From contig NZ_FMHV01000002.1 of the NCBI RefSeq assembly GCF_900091465.1, forward strand, positions 6,696,001-6,760,000: a DNA stretch of 64,000 bases. The letters are read 5' to 3'. The notes beneath the pieces were generated by a model that saw nothing but the letters and a program-made list of their open reading frames with translations, did no database searches and was not told the origin of the DNA. Positions 24,617 through 34,577 of this stretch are shown piece after piece. Each line of letters opens with the position of its first letter. Position 1 is the first letter of the stretch. The position numbers and the translations under genes were made by a program. The DNA comes from Micromonospora rhizosphaerae (GTDB taxonomy: Bacteria > Actinomycetota > Actinomycetes > Mycobacteriales > Micromonosporaceae).

Positions 24617-27172
24617 GTGCCGGGAGTGCGCAACCTGACCCAGGTCGAGGCCACCGAGCGGGCCCGCCTGCTCGATGTGATCGGGTACGACATCAGCCTT
24701 GACCTGTCGACCGCCGTGCAGGCCGAGGGCCGGACGTTCCGCTCGGTGACCGAGATCCGGTTCCGCTGCACCGAGCCGGGCGCGACCACCTTCGTCGAGG
24801 TGGCCGCCGAGTCGGTGCGGTCGGCGACGCTCAACGGCGCCCCGGTCGACATCTCCGGCTGGTCCGCCGAGAAGGGGCTCACGCTGTCCGGCCTGGACGC
24901 CGAGAACACCCTCGTGGTGGACGCCGACTTCGGCTACTCGAACAGCGGGCAGGGGCTGCACCGCACGGTGGACCCGGTGGACGGCGAGACCTACCTCTAC
25001 AGCCAGTTCGAGACGGCGGACGCGCAGCGGGTCTTCGCCTGCTTCGACCAGCCCGACCTGAAGAGCGTCTACACCTGGCACGCGACGGTGGCGGACCACT
25101 GGCAGGTGGTATCCAACATGCCGGTGGAGCGCGTGGAGCCGGCGGGCGAGGGGCTGAAGACCGTCCACTTCGCGCAGTCGGTCCGGATGAGCACCTACAT
25201 CACGGCGCTCTGCGCCGGGCCGTACCACGAGGTGCGGGACAGCCACGACGGGATCGACCTGGGCGTCTTCTGCCGGGCGTCGATGGCGCCGTACCTGGAC
25301 TCGGACGACCTGTTCCTGATCACCAAGCAGGGGTTCGACTTCTTCCATGAGAAGTTCGGGGTGCCCTACCCGCTGCCCAAGTACGACCAGCTCTGGGTGC
25401 CGGACTTCAACGCCGGCGCGATGGAGAACTTCGGCTGCGTCACGCACGCCGAGGCGCACTACCTCTTCCGCTCGCAGGTCACCGACTTCGAGTACGAGCA
25501 GCGGGCCAACACGATCCTGCACGAGCTGGCGCACATGTGGTTCGGTGACCTGGTCACCATGCGCTGGTGGAACGACCTGTGGCTGAACGAGTCGTTCGCC
25601 GAGTGGGCCAGCCACTGGTGCAACACGCACGCCACCCGGTTCCGCGACGCATGGACGACCTTCCTGTCCATCCGCAAGAACTGGGGCTACCGGCAGGACC
25701 AGCTCTCCTCCACCCACCCGGTCTACTGCGAGATGCCGGACCTGGAGGCGGTCGAGGTCAACTTCGACGGCATCACGTACGCCAAGGGCGCCAGCGTGCT
25801 CAAGCAGCTCGTCGCGTACGTCGGTGAGGAGCCGTTCCTGGCCGGCCTGCGGGCGTACTTCGGCAAGCACGCCTGGGGCAACGCCACCTTCGACGACCTG
25901 CTCGCCGAGCTGGAGACGGCCTCGGGCCGGGAGCTGCGCAAGTTCGCCGCGCAGTGGCTGGAGACCGCGCAGGTCAACACGCTGCGGCCGGAGGTGACCC
26001 TCGGCGGGGACGGGATGTACCAGCGGGTGCTGATCCGCCAGGAGGCGCCGGCCGGGCACCCGACCCTGCGTACCCACCGGATCGGCGTGGGGCTCTACGA
26101 CCTCGCCGACGGCCGGCTGGTCCGGCGGGAGCGGATCGAGGTCGACGTGACCGGCGAGCAGACCGAGCTCTCCACGCTGCACGGCAAGCCGGCCGCCGAC
26201 GTGCTGCTGCTCAACGACGACGACCTGACGTACGCCAAGCTGCGGCTGGACGAGCGGTCGATGGCGACGGTGGTGCAGCACATCGCCGGCTTCGAGTCGT
26301 CGCTGGCCCGGGCGCTCTGCTGGACCGCCGCCTGGGACATGACCCGCGACGCCGAACTGGCGGCCCGAAACTACGTGGCGCTGGTGCTGGCCGGCCTGCC
26401 GGCGGAGACCGACATCAACCTGGTCACCGCGACCCTGCGCCAAGCCGCCACCACGCTCACCTTCTACACCGATCCGGCGTGGACGCCGACCGGCTGGGCC
26501 GAGCTGGCCCGGACGGCGAAGACCGCGCTGGCGAAGGCCGAGCCGGGCAGTGGTTTCCAGCTGGCCTGGGCCCGCGCGTACGCCTCCGCGACCCGCTCCG
26601 AGGAGGACCTGGCGACGCTGCGCGGCTGGCTGGACGGCGTCGAGGTGCCGACCGGGCTGGCGGTGGACACCGAGCTGCGCTGGACGGTGCTTGCGGCGCT
26701 GGTGGCCAACGGGGCGGCGGGTGCCGCCGACGTCGAGGCCGAGCTGGGGCGAGACCGGACGGCCAGCGGCGAGCGGGAGGCCGCGTACGCGCACGCGCTG
26801 GTACCCACCGCGGAGAACAAGGCGAGGGTGTGGGCGCAGCTCACCGGCCCGGAGCCGCTGCCGAACTGGCGGCACCGGGCGCTGCTGCAGGGCTTCGCCC
26901 ACCCGGCGCAGGTCGAGCTGGTCCGGCCGTACCGGGAGAAGTACTTCGCCGCGGTCGACCAGGTCTGGGCGAGCCGGGACAGCGAGCCGGCGCAGGAGTT
27001 CGCCCAGCTCGCCTACCCGGCGTACCTGGTAGAGGACGACACGGTGGCGGCGACCGACGCGTGGCTCGCGGGTGAGGGACACCCGGCCCCGCTGCGCCGC
27101 CTGGTGGCCGAGGGCCGCGACGGCGTGGTCCGCGCCCTGAAGGCCCGCGCCAAGGACGCCCAGAGCGCCTGA
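24617..27172 (+). CDS. pepN: Aminopeptidase N (M1 family)
   Basis: 851 residues from GTG 24617 (MPGVRNLTQVEATERARLL), the normal actinobacterial PepN start. The exopeptidase motif GAMEN is at 267-271, the zinc site HELAH at 302-306 with the third ligand Glu325 in NESF. The C-terminal third is the ERAP1_C-like helical domain. It removes N-terminal residues from peptides in the cytoplasm. Divergent from the DsbA-like gene and convergent with the DUF5130 gene, from which a hairpin separates it. Confidence 0.96.
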   Translation: MPGVRNLTQVEATERARLLDVIGYDISLDLSTAVQAEGRTFRSVTEIRFRCTEPGATTFVEVAAESVRSATLNGAPVDISGWSAEKGLTLSGLDAENTLVVDADFGYSNSGQGLHRTVDPVDGETYLYSQFETADAQRVFACFDQPDLKSVYTWHATVADHWQVVSNMPVERVEPAGEGLKTVHFAQSVRMSTYITALCAGPYHEVRDSHDGIDLGVFCRASMAPYLDSDDLFLITKQGFDFFHEKFGVPYPLPKYDQLWVPDFNAGAMENFGCVTHAEAHYLFRSQVTDFEYEQRANTILHELAHMWFGDLVTMRWWNDLWLNESFAEWASHWCNTHATRFRDAWTTFLSIRKNWGYRQDQLSSTHPVYCEMPDLEAVEVNFDGITYAKGASVLKQLVAYVGEEPFLAGLRAYFGKHAWGNATFDDLLAELETASGRELRKFAAQWLETAQVNTLRPEVTLGGDGMYQRVLIRQEAPAGHPTLRTHRIGVGLYDLADGRLVRRERIEVDVTGEQTELSTLHGKPAADVLLLNDDDLTYAKLRLDERSMATVVQHIAGFESSLARALCWTAAWDMTRDAELAARNYVALVLAGLPAETDINLVTATLRQAATTLTFYTDPAWTPTGWAELARTAKTALAKAEPGSGFQLAWARAYASATRSEEDLATLRGWLDGVEVPTGLAVDTELRWTVLAALVANGAAGAADVEAELGRDRTASGEREAAYAHALVPTAENKARVWAQLTGPEPLPNWRHRALLQGFAHPAQVELVRPYREKYFAAVDQVWASRDSEPAQEFAQLAYPAYLVEDDTVAATDAWLAGEGHPAPLRRLVAEGRDGVVRALKARAKDAQSA

Positions 27173-27251
27173 GCCTCAGCGGGGCGGTCCGGGCCTCGGT
27201 CCGGGCCGCCCGCTGCGTGATCGGCTGGTCGCCCGCCTGACGACAGCAAGA

Positions 27252-27281
27252 AGCCCGGCCCGCGGGAACGCGGACCGGGCT
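27252..27281. terminator. Bidirectional terminator between pepN and DUF5130 gene
   Basis: Arms 27252-27264 and 27269-27281, 13 bases with one mismatch, GGAA tetraloop, followed by TTTGTCG. It serves two convergent genes. Confidence 0.8.
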
Positions 27282-27300
27282 TTGTCGTACCAGGACGGGA

Positions 27301-27708
27301 TCAGGCCTTGCCGGCGTGGCTGGCGAGCTGGTCGAGGCCCTGGATGATGCCGCCGGCCAGGTCGCCGCCACCGAAAGCGGCCACCATGGAGAGCGCGGCC
27401 AGCTTGGCGTACGTGTCGGGGATGCGCTTGCGCGCGTACCGGCCGGTGACGATCTCCAGCTGCCGCTGGTTGGGCGACACCGCGATCAGGACCGACTTGT
27501 CGGGCTCGGCGAGCTGGCGGTGCAGCCGCTGGGCGTGCTCCCGGATCGGCTCGTCGAGGCCGCCGACGTAGACCGAGAAGACCAGGCCGGTGCCCTTGTC
27601 GGCCAGGCGGAGCGCCTCGTCGATGCGGAGCAGCTGGCGGGTCGAGAACGGCCCGTCCAGCACCTCGGGGGGCGCACCCGTCCGGGTCTGCTTCTCACCA
27701 ACGGTCAC
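27301..27708 (-). CDS. DUF5130 family protein (TPM-like; possible cytochrome oxidase-associated CtaI)
   Basis: 135 residues from GTG 27708, chosen because GGAGG lies 4 bases ahead and the start overlaps the upstream gene. It shows TRQLLRIDEALRLADKGTGL, FSVYVGG and SVLIAVSPNQRQLEIVTG, the TPM-like fold of DUF5130, and a Gly-rich end GGGDLAGGIIQGLDQLA. In mycobacteria the equivalent gene next to pepN has been linked to the aa3 oxidase supercomplex; I carry that over as inference only. Confidence 0.8.
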   Translation of the reverse strand: MTVGEKQTRTGAPPEVLDGPFSTRQLLRIDEALRLADKGTGLVFSVYVGGLDEPIREHAQRLHRQLAEPDKSVLIAVSPNQRQLEIVTGRYARKRIPDTYAKLAALSMVAAFGGGDLAGGIIQGLDQLASHAGKA

Positions 27709-28003
27709 TTGCGCCTCCGGTTCCACCGGCCGGCGCCTCGACGCCGGCCTTCTCAAGCTTGCGGCTGGTCAGCGCCGGCGCCTGCGCGCCCGCGGCCAGT
27801 GCGGTGCCAGCGGAGTCGGCCAGCTGCTCCGGACGGCCCAGGAACCAGACCGGAGTGAAGTTGAAGGGTCGGCCCGGCCGGTAGCGCTTGTCGCCGCCGC
27901 CGCCGCGACGGCCGCCGGCGAATGCCAGTCCGGCGATCACCAGCACCACGGCCGCCGGGATGCCGACGTAGACCAGCAACGTCTCGGTAACAGACAATCC
28001 CAA
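27695..28003 (-). CDS. Small single-pass membrane protein, CtaJ-like
   Basis: 102 residues. One N-terminal transmembrane helix (TLLVYVGIPAAVVLVIAGLA) is followed by a basic stretch and YRPGRPFNFTPVWFLG, a segment conserved in actinobacterial proteins called aa3-type cytochrome oxidase subunit CtaJ, then a variable Ala/Gly-rich tail. It overlaps the DUF5130 gene by 14 bases, so the two are translationally linked. Cytochrome oxidase membership is from family knowledge, not from the sequence alone. Confidence 0.7.
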   Translation of the reverse strand: MGLSVTETLLVYVGIPAAVVLVIAGLAFAGGRRGGGGDKRYRPGRPFNFTPVWFLGRPEQLADSAGTALAAGAQAPALTSRKLEKAGVEAPAGGTGGASDRW

Positions 28004-28051
28004 CGCCCCCAGGCGGAAAGAGAGACCAGGAATTCCGGGTCGGGTGGACGA

Positions 28052-29515
28052 TCAAGCAGACGATTCCCCGACTCCGCTTGTGGTATTCACGTTAGCGGAG
28101 TCGACGGCCCGCCAAATTGCGGGGTGGTCATCCCATCCGCCACTCGCGTGCTCGAGCTGCGCGGCAGTGGCGAGCAATCGGGCGTCCTCGCCGTACCGGC
28201 CGGTGAGGAGCACGCCGACGGGCATCCCGTCCGCGGTCCGGCCGATCGGCAGCGAAACGGACGGGTCGCCGGTCACGTTGAAGATGGCGCAGAACGGCGA
28301 GAACCGGCGCTGCCGGTCGAAATCCTCGGCCGGATCGGCGGCGGCGAACCAGCCCACCGGCGCCTGCGGCGCGGCGAGGGTCGGGCAGAGCAGCAGGTCG
28401 CAGCCGGCCGTGCGGCGGACGCCGAGGCGTACCTGGGCCTGGAGTTCGCCGAGGGTCACCATCAGTGCGCCGGCGCCGACCGCCGCGCCCCGCGAGCGCA
28501 GGTACCGGGTCAGCGGCAGCAGTTCGCTCTCCTGCTCGGGCGGGACCGGGGAGAGCGCGAGGACGTACCAGACGGTCTCGAATAGCGGCCACGCCGCGGG
28601 GCCGAGCGGCGCGGGGACCTCGATCACCTCGTGGCCGGCGGCGGTGAGCAGCGCGGCGGCCCGGTCGACGGCGGCGACGCACTCGGGGTGGACCGGCTCG
28701 TCCGCGAGCATCGGGGTGGTGAACCGGCCGACCCGCAGCCGCCCGGGAGCGGCCTCGCGGGCCGCCGCCAGATATCCGCCGGCGGGCGCGGCGGGCGGCA
28801 GGTAGGGCTCGCCGGGCACCGGCTCCGCCAGCACGTCGAGCAGCGCGGCCACGTCGGCGACCGTACGCCCGATCGGGCCGCTGCTCGGCAGCCCGAACGC
28901 GCCGAAGCCGAGCGGCCCGCCGGAGACCAGCCCGCGGCTGGGCTTGTAACCGACCAGACCGCAGAACGACGCCGGGATGCGCAGCGAGCCCCCGCCGTCG
29001 GAGCCCTGCGCCACCGGCACCAGCCCGGCCGCCACCGCCGCCGCCGCGCCACCGCTGGATCCACCCGCGGTGTACGCCAGGTGCCACGGGTTGCGGGCCG
29101 GCGGCGCGACCAGCCCCTCGGAGTAGAGCGAGCAGCCCAGCTCCGAGGTGGTGGTCTTGCCGAGGCTCACCAGCCCGGCGGCCTTCATGAACCGGACCAC
29201 GTCGGCGTCGACCGGCGGCACGAAGTCGGCGAAGGCCGCCGAGCCGAAGGTGGTCCGCACCCCGGCGGTCAAGGTGAGGTCCTTGACCGCGGTCGGTACG
29301 CCGTGCAGCGGGCCGCGCTCGTCGACCGGCACCGCGTCGGCGGCCCGGGCGGCCTCCCGGGCCAGCTCCGGGGTCACCGTGACGAACGCGCCGACGGTGT
29401 CGCCGAGCGCGTCGACCCGGGTCAGCTGGTGCTCGACCAGCTCCACGCTGGACAGCTCGCCCCGGGCGATCGCGGCGGCCTGCTCCAGCGCGGTCAGGTC
29501 GTGCGGCTCGGCCAT
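28052..29515 (-). CDS. Amidase-signature family hydrolase, candidate N-formylkynurenine deformylase
   Basis: 487 residues from ATG 29515. The Ser-cisSer-Lys triad is intact: Lys in [11 protein letters not shown], cis-Ser in [13 protein letters not shown], nucleophile Ser in [14 protein letters not shown]. Substrate range in this family is wide (amides, carbamates, formamides). It follows the tryptophan catabolic operon by 243 bases on the same strand. That operon lacks any recognised kynurenine formamidase, so this enzyme is a candidate for the step, but it could equally act on another amide. Confidence 0.88.
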   Translation of the reverse strand: MAEPHDLTALEQAAAIARGELSSVELVEHQLTRVDALGDTVGAFVTVTPELAREAARAADAVPVDERGPLHGVPTAVKDLTLTAGVRTTFGSAAFADFVPPVDADVVRFMKAAGLVSLGKTTTSELGCSLYSEGLVAPPARNPWHLAYTAGGSSGGAAAAVAAGLVPVAQGSDGGGSLRIPASFCGLVGYKPSRGLVSGGPLGFGAFGLPSSGPIGRTVADVAALLDVLAEPVPGEPYLPPAAPAGGYLAAAREAAPGRLRVGRFTTPMLADEPVHPECVAAVDRAAALLTAAGHEVIEVPAPLGPAAWPLFETVWYVLALSPVPPEQESELLPLTRYLRSRGAAVGAGALMVTLGELQAQVRLGVRRTAGCDLLLCPTLAAPQAPVGWFAAADPAEDFDRQRRFSPFCAIFNVTGDPSVSLPIGRTADGMPVGVLLTGRYGEDARLLATAAQLEHASGGWDDHPAIWRAVDSANVNTTSGVGESSA

Positions 29516-29758
29516 GCCGCCATCCTGCCCGCACGGTCCTCCGGACGCACTTCTCACGCGCCGCACCGGGGCCATGACTCCGCCCGGCCGCCGAGCGGTG
29601 AGGGGCTGGTCGACACGCTTTGGGCCGCAGGCCAGTCTGTCGGGCGCAGCGGCAGCAGTGCGCGGCCAGCAGCGAGCGCAGGGGCAGCAGTGCGCGGCCG
29701 GCGCCGGGCACCGGGCACCGAGGCGACGAGGACGCCACCGTTGCGCCGACGCCGGCCG

Positions 29759-30793
29759 TCAGCCGTGCAGGAAGCGCAGCGCGTTGCGGGAGAGCAGCTT
29801 GTCGCGCTGGTCGGCGGTGAGGAAGTCGGCCTTGCGGACCACCTCGCCGACCGGCCGCTCGCCCAGCGGGTACGGGTAGTCGCTGCCGACCAGCACCCGG
29901 TCCTCACCCATGGTGTCCACCAGCAGCCGCAGCGCGGCCGGCTCGAAGACCACCGAGTCGACGCAGAACCGGTCCACGTAGGAGCTCGGCGCCGCGCTGG
30001 AGGCGCCGCGTACCAGGTCGCCACGGCGGTGCCAGGCGTTGTCGGCGCGGCCCAGCCAGAACGGGAAGCTGCCGCCGCCGTGCGCGAAGCAGATCCGCAG
30101 CGTCTCCGGCACCCGGTCGAAGACCCCGCCGAGGATCATCGCCAGCACCGACAGGTGCGTCTCGGCCGGCATGCCGGTGAGCCAGCGGGCCATCCACCGG
30201 TCCAGCCGGGGCCCGCCCGGCATGTCCCACGGGTGCACGAAGACCGGCGCGTCGACCTCGGCGCAGTGGGTCAGGAAATCCACGATGCCGTCGTCGTCCA
30301 GGTCCCGGTCACCGACGTGGTTGCCGATCTCCACCCCGACGTGGCCCGCCGCCAGGCAGCGGTCCAGTTCGGCGCAGGCGGCGTCCGGGTCCTGCAACGG
30401 CACCTGGCAGAACGGCACCAGCCGCTCGCCCCCGGCGGCGGTGACCCCGAGGGTCAGGTCGTTGAAGATCCGGGCCACCTTCACCGCCTGGTCGGCGGGA
30501 CGGTCGTAGCTGAAGAAGACCGGTGTCGGGGAGACGACCTGCACGTCCACGCCGTCGGCGGCCATGTCGGCCAGCCGGGTCGGCGCGTCCCAGCACTCCG
30601 CGCCGACCGGCCGGAACTCCGTCTCCCCCACCATGATCATGGCGGCGCGCTCCGAATCGACCCGCAGCCAGGGCCAGCCGGACCCGCCGCACGCCGCGGC
30701 AAGGTCCGGCCATCCCTTCGGTACGACGTGCGTGTGCACGTCCACCAGCGGGGACCGCGACTGCGCCGGCAGGCCCCGGGCAGGACGGGTCAT
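29759..30793 (-). CDS. nbaD: 2-amino-3-carboxymuconate-6-semialdehyde decarboxylase
   Basis: 344 residues from ATG 30793, one base overlapping the stop of the upstream dioxygenase gene. Amidohydrolase-fold landmarks: the metal motif VDVHTHVVPKGW, the His in VFVHPWDMPGG, the RICFAHGGGSFPFWLGR segment and VLVGSDYPYPLGE with the metal Asp. It decarboxylates ACMS to 2-aminomuconate semialdehyde, diverting carbon from quinolinate and NAD synthesis to catabolism. It is the last gene of the tightly packed operon. Confidence 0.94.
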   Translation of the reverse strand: MTRPARGLPAQSRSPLVDVHTHVVPKGWPDLAAACGGSGWPWLRVDSERAAMIMVGETEFRPVGAECWDAPTRLADMAADGVDVQVVSPTPVFFSYDRPADQAVKVARIFNDLTLGVTAAGGERLVPFCQVPLQDPDAACAELDRCLAAGHVGVEIGNHVGDRDLDDDGIVDFLTHCAEVDAPVFVHPWDMPGGPRLDRWMARWLTGMPAETHLSVLAMILGGVFDRVPETLRICFAHGGGSFPFWLGRADNAWHRRGDLVRGASSAAPSSYVDRFCVDSVVFEPAALRLLVDTMGEDRVLVGSDYPYPLGERPVGEVVRKADFLTADQRDKLLSRNALRFLHG

Positions 30794-31317
30794 CAGCCCT
30801 TGCCCGGGTGCAGCGCGCCGCAGTTGTCGCAGGTGCGCGCCTTCTCGTCGGCGTAGAAGGCCTGGAAGACCGGGGGCAGGTCGGCGGCGATGTCGCGGAC
30901 CTGCAACTCGACCTCGTGCACCTTGTTGCTGCACTTCGGGCAGTACCACTGGAACTTCTCCAGGGTGCCCTCCTCGCGTACCCGCTCGATCACCATGCCG
31001 ATCGAGCCGGCCTCCGGCCGCTGCGGGGAGTGCGGAGTGTTGCGGGGCAGCATCCACATCTGACCTTCACGGATGTGCACGGTCCGCGGCCCGTCCGGGG
31101 TCATCAGGTTGACGTGCATGTTGCCCTTGACCTGGTAGAAGAACTCCTCGTACGGGTCGACGTGGAAGTCGGTGCGCTGGTTCGGCCCACCCACCACCAT
31201 GACGATGAAGTCGTCGCTGCCCGGCAACATCTCCTTGTTGCCGACCGGCGGCTTGAGCAGGTGCTGGTTCTCCGCGATCCAGCCGGGGAAGCTGAACGGC
31301 TCGGCGATCTCACTCAC
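30793..31317 (-). CDS. nbaC: 3-hydroxyanthranilate 3,4-dioxygenase
   Basis: 174 residues from GTG 31317, with AGGAGG ahead and a GTGA overlap with the deaminase gene. The cupin metal site is [14 protein letters not shown] (His52, Glu58) with a third His near 96 in [12 protein letters not shown]. The C-terminus keeps two C-x-x-C pairs (CPKC and CDNC) that bind a rubredoxin-like iron in bacterial enzymes. It opens the ring of 3-hydroxyanthranilate to ACMS. Confidence 0.95.
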   Translation of the reverse strand: MSEIAEPFSFPGWIAENQHLLKPPVGNKEMLPGSDDFIVMVVGGPNQRTDFHVDPYEEFFYQVKGNMHVNLMTPDGPRTVHIREGQMWMLPRNTPHSPQRPEAGSIGMVIERVREEGTLEKFQWYCPKCSNKVHEVELQVRDIAADLPPVFQAFYADEKARTCDNCGALHPGKG

Positions 31318-31742
31318 GACGGACCTCCTGGTGGGAGCAGGGCGACGGCTTGGATCTCGATCAGCAGATGGGGATGCGGCAACTGGTGCACCGCGACGGT
31401 GGTCCGAGTGGGGCCGGTGACGTCGAAGAACTCCGCCCACACCTCGTTGTAGCCACCGAAGTCATTCATGTTGACCAGGTAACTGGTGACCTGGACCAGG
31501 TCGGAGAGATCCGCCCCGACCGACCGCAGCAGATCGCGGATGTTCTCGATCACCGCCCGCGTCTGCACCCGGATGTCCAGGGAGACCGTTCCGAACTCGT
31601 CGGCCGAGGCGCCCGCGAAGGTGTTGTCCGGCCGCCGCGACGACGTACCCGAGACGAAGACGAAGCCGCCCGCGACCTTGACGTGCGGGAAGGCCCCGCG
31701 CGGGGTGGCCTTTCCCGCGACGACCCGCACCTCGCCGCTCAC
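31314..31742 (-). CDS. nbaF: RidA-family 2-aminomuconate deaminase
   Basis: 142 residues from GTG 31742, overlapping both neighbours by four bases. RidA/YjgF fold with [20 protein letters not shown], the conserved Arg region [15 protein letters not shown] and the closing [19 protein letters not shown]. In this operon the fitting role is hydrolysis of 2-aminomuconate to 4-oxalocrotonate plus ammonia, as for NbaF/AmnD. A general enamine-deaminase RidA role cannot be excluded from sequence alone. Confidence 0.88.
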   Translation of the reverse strand: MSGEVRVVAGKATPRGAFPHVKVAGGFVFVSGTSSRRPDNTFAGASADEFGTVSLDIRVQTRAVIENIRDLLRSVGADLSDLVQVTSYLVNMNDFGGYNEVWAEFFDVTGPTRTTVAVHQLPHPHLLIEIQAVALLPPGGPS

Positions 31743-32512
31743 GACGCGGCCCGCAGCGACGTGGTGCCGAGCTTCTCGACCACGGCACGGACATGGGCGC
31801 CGGGACGAAGCGGGACGGCGGCGGTGGCGGCACCGGCCAGGAAGACCCAGCCCTCCCGCAGACGCACCCCGTGCCGCCCCGCCAACCGGATGCCCTCGTC
31901 GAGGGCCCGGCGGGGGTCGCCCAGGATCGCCGCGGTCGAACCGACCTGCGCCACCCGCCCGTCGATCTCCAACAGCACGCCGAGGTTCTCCAGGCCGTCC
32001 GGCACCGGCGACCACGGCCCGACGACGAACGCCGCCGCCGAGGTGTTGTCGGCGATCACGTCGGGCAGGGAGAAGGTGAAGTTCGCGTACCGGGAGTCGA
32101 TCAGCTCGATCGCCGGGGCCACCGCGCGGACCGCGTCGCCGAAGGAGTCGAGCGCCTCGCCCGGCTCGGGGAGCCGGTCCAGCAGGAAGGCCACCTCCGG
32201 CTCGACCCGGGGGTGGATGTAGTCGGCGACGGTCACCGTGCCGCCGTCGGGCACCCGCATCACGTCGGTGAGCCGGCCCCAGATCACCTCGTCCACCCCG
32301 ACCTGGGCCATCTTCGCCTTGCTGGTCAGCCCCATCTTCAGCCCGACCAGCCGCTCGCCCCGGTCCAGCCGCCGCTCGAGCAGCGCGGTCTGCACGGCGT
32401 ACGCCCCGTCCACGTCGAGGCCGGTCTCCGCGGCGAGCTGCGGGATGGCGGTGGCGGTGTCGGCCGCGTTGCCAAGCTGCTCCGCGATGCCCGCCGTGTC
32501 CACGCCGATCAT
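31739..32512 (-). CDS. nbaG: 4-oxalocrotonate (2-oxo-3-hexenedioate) decarboxylase
   Basis: 257 residues from ATG 32512 (ATGA overlap with the aldolase gene). It belongs to the hydratase/decarboxylase fold: [32 protein letters not shown] with the metal Glu pair, and [20 protein letters not shown], where the NFTFSLPDV form is typical of the decarboxylase branch. It converts 4-oxalocrotonate to 2-oxopent-4-enoate and CO2, working with the MhpD-type hydratase encoded upstream. Confidence 0.9.
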   Translation of the reverse strand: MIGVDTAGIAEQLGNAADTATAIPQLAAETGLDVDGAYAVQTALLERRLDRGERLVGLKMGLTSKAKMAQVGVDEVIWGRLTDVMRVPDGGTVTVADYIHPRVEPEVAFLLDRLPEPGEALDSFGDAVRAVAPAIELIDSRYANFTFSLPDVIADNTSAAAFVVGPWSPVPDGLENLGVLLEIDGRVAQVGSTAAILGDPRRALDEGIRLAGRHGVRLREGWVFLAGAATAAVPLRPGAHVRAVVEKLGTTSLRAAS

Positions 32513-33579
32513 GAGGTCCCCTCCTCGCGCCGGCCGGCCAGGTCCAGCGCCACGTCCACGATCATGTCCTCCTGGCCGCCGACCATCCGGCGCCGGCCCA
32601 GCTCGACCAGGATCGAGCGGACGTCCACCCCGTACTTCGCGGAGGCGCGTTCGGCGTGCCGGAGGAAGCTGGAGTAGACGCCCGCGTACCCGAGGGAGAG
32701 CGTCTCCCGGTCGACCTGAACCGGCCGGTCCTGTAGCGGGCGGACAATGTCGTCGGCCGCGTCCATCAGGGCGAAGACGTCGCAGCCGTGCTTCCAGCCG
32801 TGCAGCTCGGCGACCGCGACGAAGACCTCCAGCGGCGCGTTGCCGGCGCCGGCGCCCTGTCCGGCCAGCGACGCGTCCACCCGCACCGTCCGGCCGTACG
32901 GCGCGTCGGTGCCCGCCGGTCCGGCGCCGAGGATCCGGCCGTGCTCGACGGCGACCACGCTGTTCGCCACCCCGAGCGACAGGTTGTGGTGCGCGTGGAT
33001 GCCGAGCTGTGTCTCCGGCTCCAGCACCTGCCGGTACGCGTCGATCCGCTCGGCCACGTCGGACATGAGCAGCCGCCCACCGGAGTCGGTGACGTAGACG
33101 CAGTGCGCCCCGTACGACTCCATCAGCTTGGCCTGAGCGGCCAGCCCGGCCGGGTCGTTCATGTGGGACATCATCAGGAACCCGGAGACGTCCATGCCGT
33201 TTTCCCGCGCCCAGGAGATGTGCTGGGCGGAGATGTCCGCCTCGGTGCAGTGGGTGGCGATCCGGACGCTGGTCACCCCGAGCGCCTTCGCCGCCTTGAG
33301 GTCGGCGATGGTGCCGATGCCGGGCAGCAGCAGGGTGGTCAGCCTCGCGTTCGTCATCACCTCGGCCGCCGCCGAGATCCAGTCGGCGTCGCTCGCCGCG
33401 CCGTGGCCGTAGTTGACGCTGGACCCGGCCAGCCCGTCGCCGTGCGCCACCTCGATCGCGGCCACCCCGGCCGCGTCCAGGGCGGCGGCGATGGTGCGCA
33501 CCTGGTCGACGGTGTAGCGGTGGGCGATGGCGTGCATCCCGTCCCGCAGCGTCACGTCCTGGATGTACAGGTCGGTCAT
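32509..33579 (-). CDS. mhpE: 4-hydroxy-2-oxovalerate aldolase
   Basis: 356 residues from ATG 33579. TIM-barrel aldolase of the HMGL-like family: [15 protein letters not shown] at 9-23 with the catalytic Arg-Asp and His, [12 protein letters not shown], and the metal motif [15 protein letters not shown]. The C-terminal communication domain follows ([20 protein letters not shown]). It cleaves 4-hydroxy-2-oxovalerate to pyruvate and acetaldehyde and normally channels the latter to the partner dehydrogenase encoded directly upstream with an ATGA overlap. Confidence 0.96.
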   Translation of the reverse strand: MTDLYIQDVTLRDGMHAIAHRYTVDQVRTIAAALDAAGVAAIEVAHGDGLAGSSVNYGHGAASDADWISAAAEVMTNARLTTLLLPGIGTIADLKAAKALGVTSVRIATHCTEADISAQHISWARENGMDVSGFLMMSHMNDPAGLAAQAKLMESYGAHCVYVTDSGGRLLMSDVAERIDAYRQVLEPETQLGIHAHHNLSLGVANSVVAVEHGRILGAGPAGTDAPYGRTVRVDASLAGQGAGAGNAPLEVFVAVAELHGWKHGCDVFALMDAADDIVRPLQDRPVQVDRETLSLGYAGVYSSFLRHAERASAKYGVDVRSILVELGRRRMVGGQEDMIVDVALDLAGRREEGTS

Positions 33580-34577
33580 CGGGCAATCACCTCGTTGTTC
33601 GCGACTGCGGGGCTCCGCTCCGCTGCCCTCCTCGCGCTCACGGCAACCTGCGTCGTGGTAGGCCGCCGCAGGGCGACCAGTCGCTCCGCGGTGCGCAGCG
33701 CGGCCGAGGTCATGATGTCCAGGTTCCCGGCGTACGCGGGCAGGTAGTGCCCGGCCCCGGAGACCTCCAGGAAGACCGAGACCTGGAGCCCGGTGAGGTG
33801 CCGGCCCAGCGACGGCACGTACGTGTCGACCCGGTCGAACTGCACGTCCTGCTTGAGCCGGTAGCCGGGGACGTACTCCTGCACGGTGGCCACCATGTCG
33901 GCCACCGAGGCGGTGATGGCGGCGCGGTCGGCGTCGACGTCCGGGCAGAGGCAGTAGACCGTGTCCCGCATCAGCAGCGGCGGGTCGGCCGGGTTCAGCA
34001 CGATGATCGCCTTGCCGCGTTCGGCGCCACCGACCACCTCGATGGCCCGCGCCGTGGTCTCGGTGAACTCGTCGATGTTGGCCCGGGTGCCGGGTCCGGC
34101 CGACTTCGAGGCGATCGAGGCGACGATCTCCCCGTACGCGACCGGGGTGACCCGGCCGACCGCGGCGACGATCGGCACGGTCGCCTGCCCGCCGCAGGTC
34201 ACCATGTTCACGTTCGTCTGGTGCAGGTGCTCGTCGAGGTTGACCGGCGGCACCACGTACGGGCCGATCGCGGCCGGGGTCAGGTCGACCACGGTCCGGC
34301 CGTGCGCGCGGAGCACCGCGTCGTTGTGCCGGTGCGCGCCGGCCGAGGTGGCGTCGAAAACCAGCTCCACGTCGGCGAACTCGGGCATCGCCACCAGACC
34401 GTCCACGCCGTCGGCGGTGGTTGCCACGCCGAGCCGGCGGGCCCGGGCCAGTCCGTCGGAGTCCGGGTCGATGCCGGCCATGGCCACCATCCGCAGCCGG
34501 TCACTCAGCCGGAGCACCTTGATCATCAGATCGGTCCCGATGTTGCCGGACCCGATCACCGCCACCCCGACCGTCAC
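33576..34577 (-). CDS. mhpF: Acetaldehyde dehydrogenase (acetylating)
   Basis: 333 residues from GTG 34577. The Rossmann motif [14 protein letters not shown] opens the protein; [13 protein letters not shown] holds the catalytic Cys, and [20 protein letters not shown] is the conserved C-terminal part that binds the aldolase. It oxidises acetaldehyde to acetyl-CoA. The usual end at [15 protein letters not shown] is extended by about 25 residues, most of them encoded by a short interspersed repeat (33597-33641) that also occurs after kynU. Confidence 0.95.
   Translation of the reverse strand: MTVGVAVIGSGNIGTDLMIKVLRLSDRLRMVAMAGIDPDSDGLARARRLGVATTADGVDGLVAMPEFADVELVFDATSAGAHRHNDAVLRAHGRTVVDLTPAAIGPYVVPPVNLDEHLHQTNVNMVTCGGQATVPIVAAVGRVTPVAYGEIVASIASKSAGPGTRANIDEFTETTARAIEVVGGAERGKAIIVLNPADPPLLMRDTVYCLCPDVDADRAAITASVADMVATVQEYVPGYRLKQDVQFDRVDTYVPSLGRHLTGLQVSVFLEVSGAGHYLPAYAGNLDIMTSAALRTAERLVALRRPTTTQVAVSARRAAERSPAVANNEVIAR
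33597..33641. repeat. Interspersed 3'-end repeat, copy 1 (inside mhpF)
   Basis: GTTCGCGACTGCGGGGCTC (33597-33615), a variable 12-base middle, and CTCCTCGCGCTCAC (33628-33641). The same two blocks flank a different 14-base middle at 38220-38266. Here it is translated as the mhpF tail [15 protein letters not shown]. Confidence 0.8.

Noticed and set aside
24416..27082. 888-codon open frame on the minus strand across pepN
   Set aside because: It is the antisense of a clear M1 aminopeptidase; the translation is low in complexity (RVRRHRRP, VEVGLAVHRV) and has no family match. High GC keeps such shadow frames open.
29576..29758. CRISPR-like repeat
   Set aside because: GCAGCAGTGCGCGGCC occurs twice within 31 bases between the amidase and ACMSD genes, but with no further units or regular spacing; no CRISPR array or cas gene was seen anywhere in the window.
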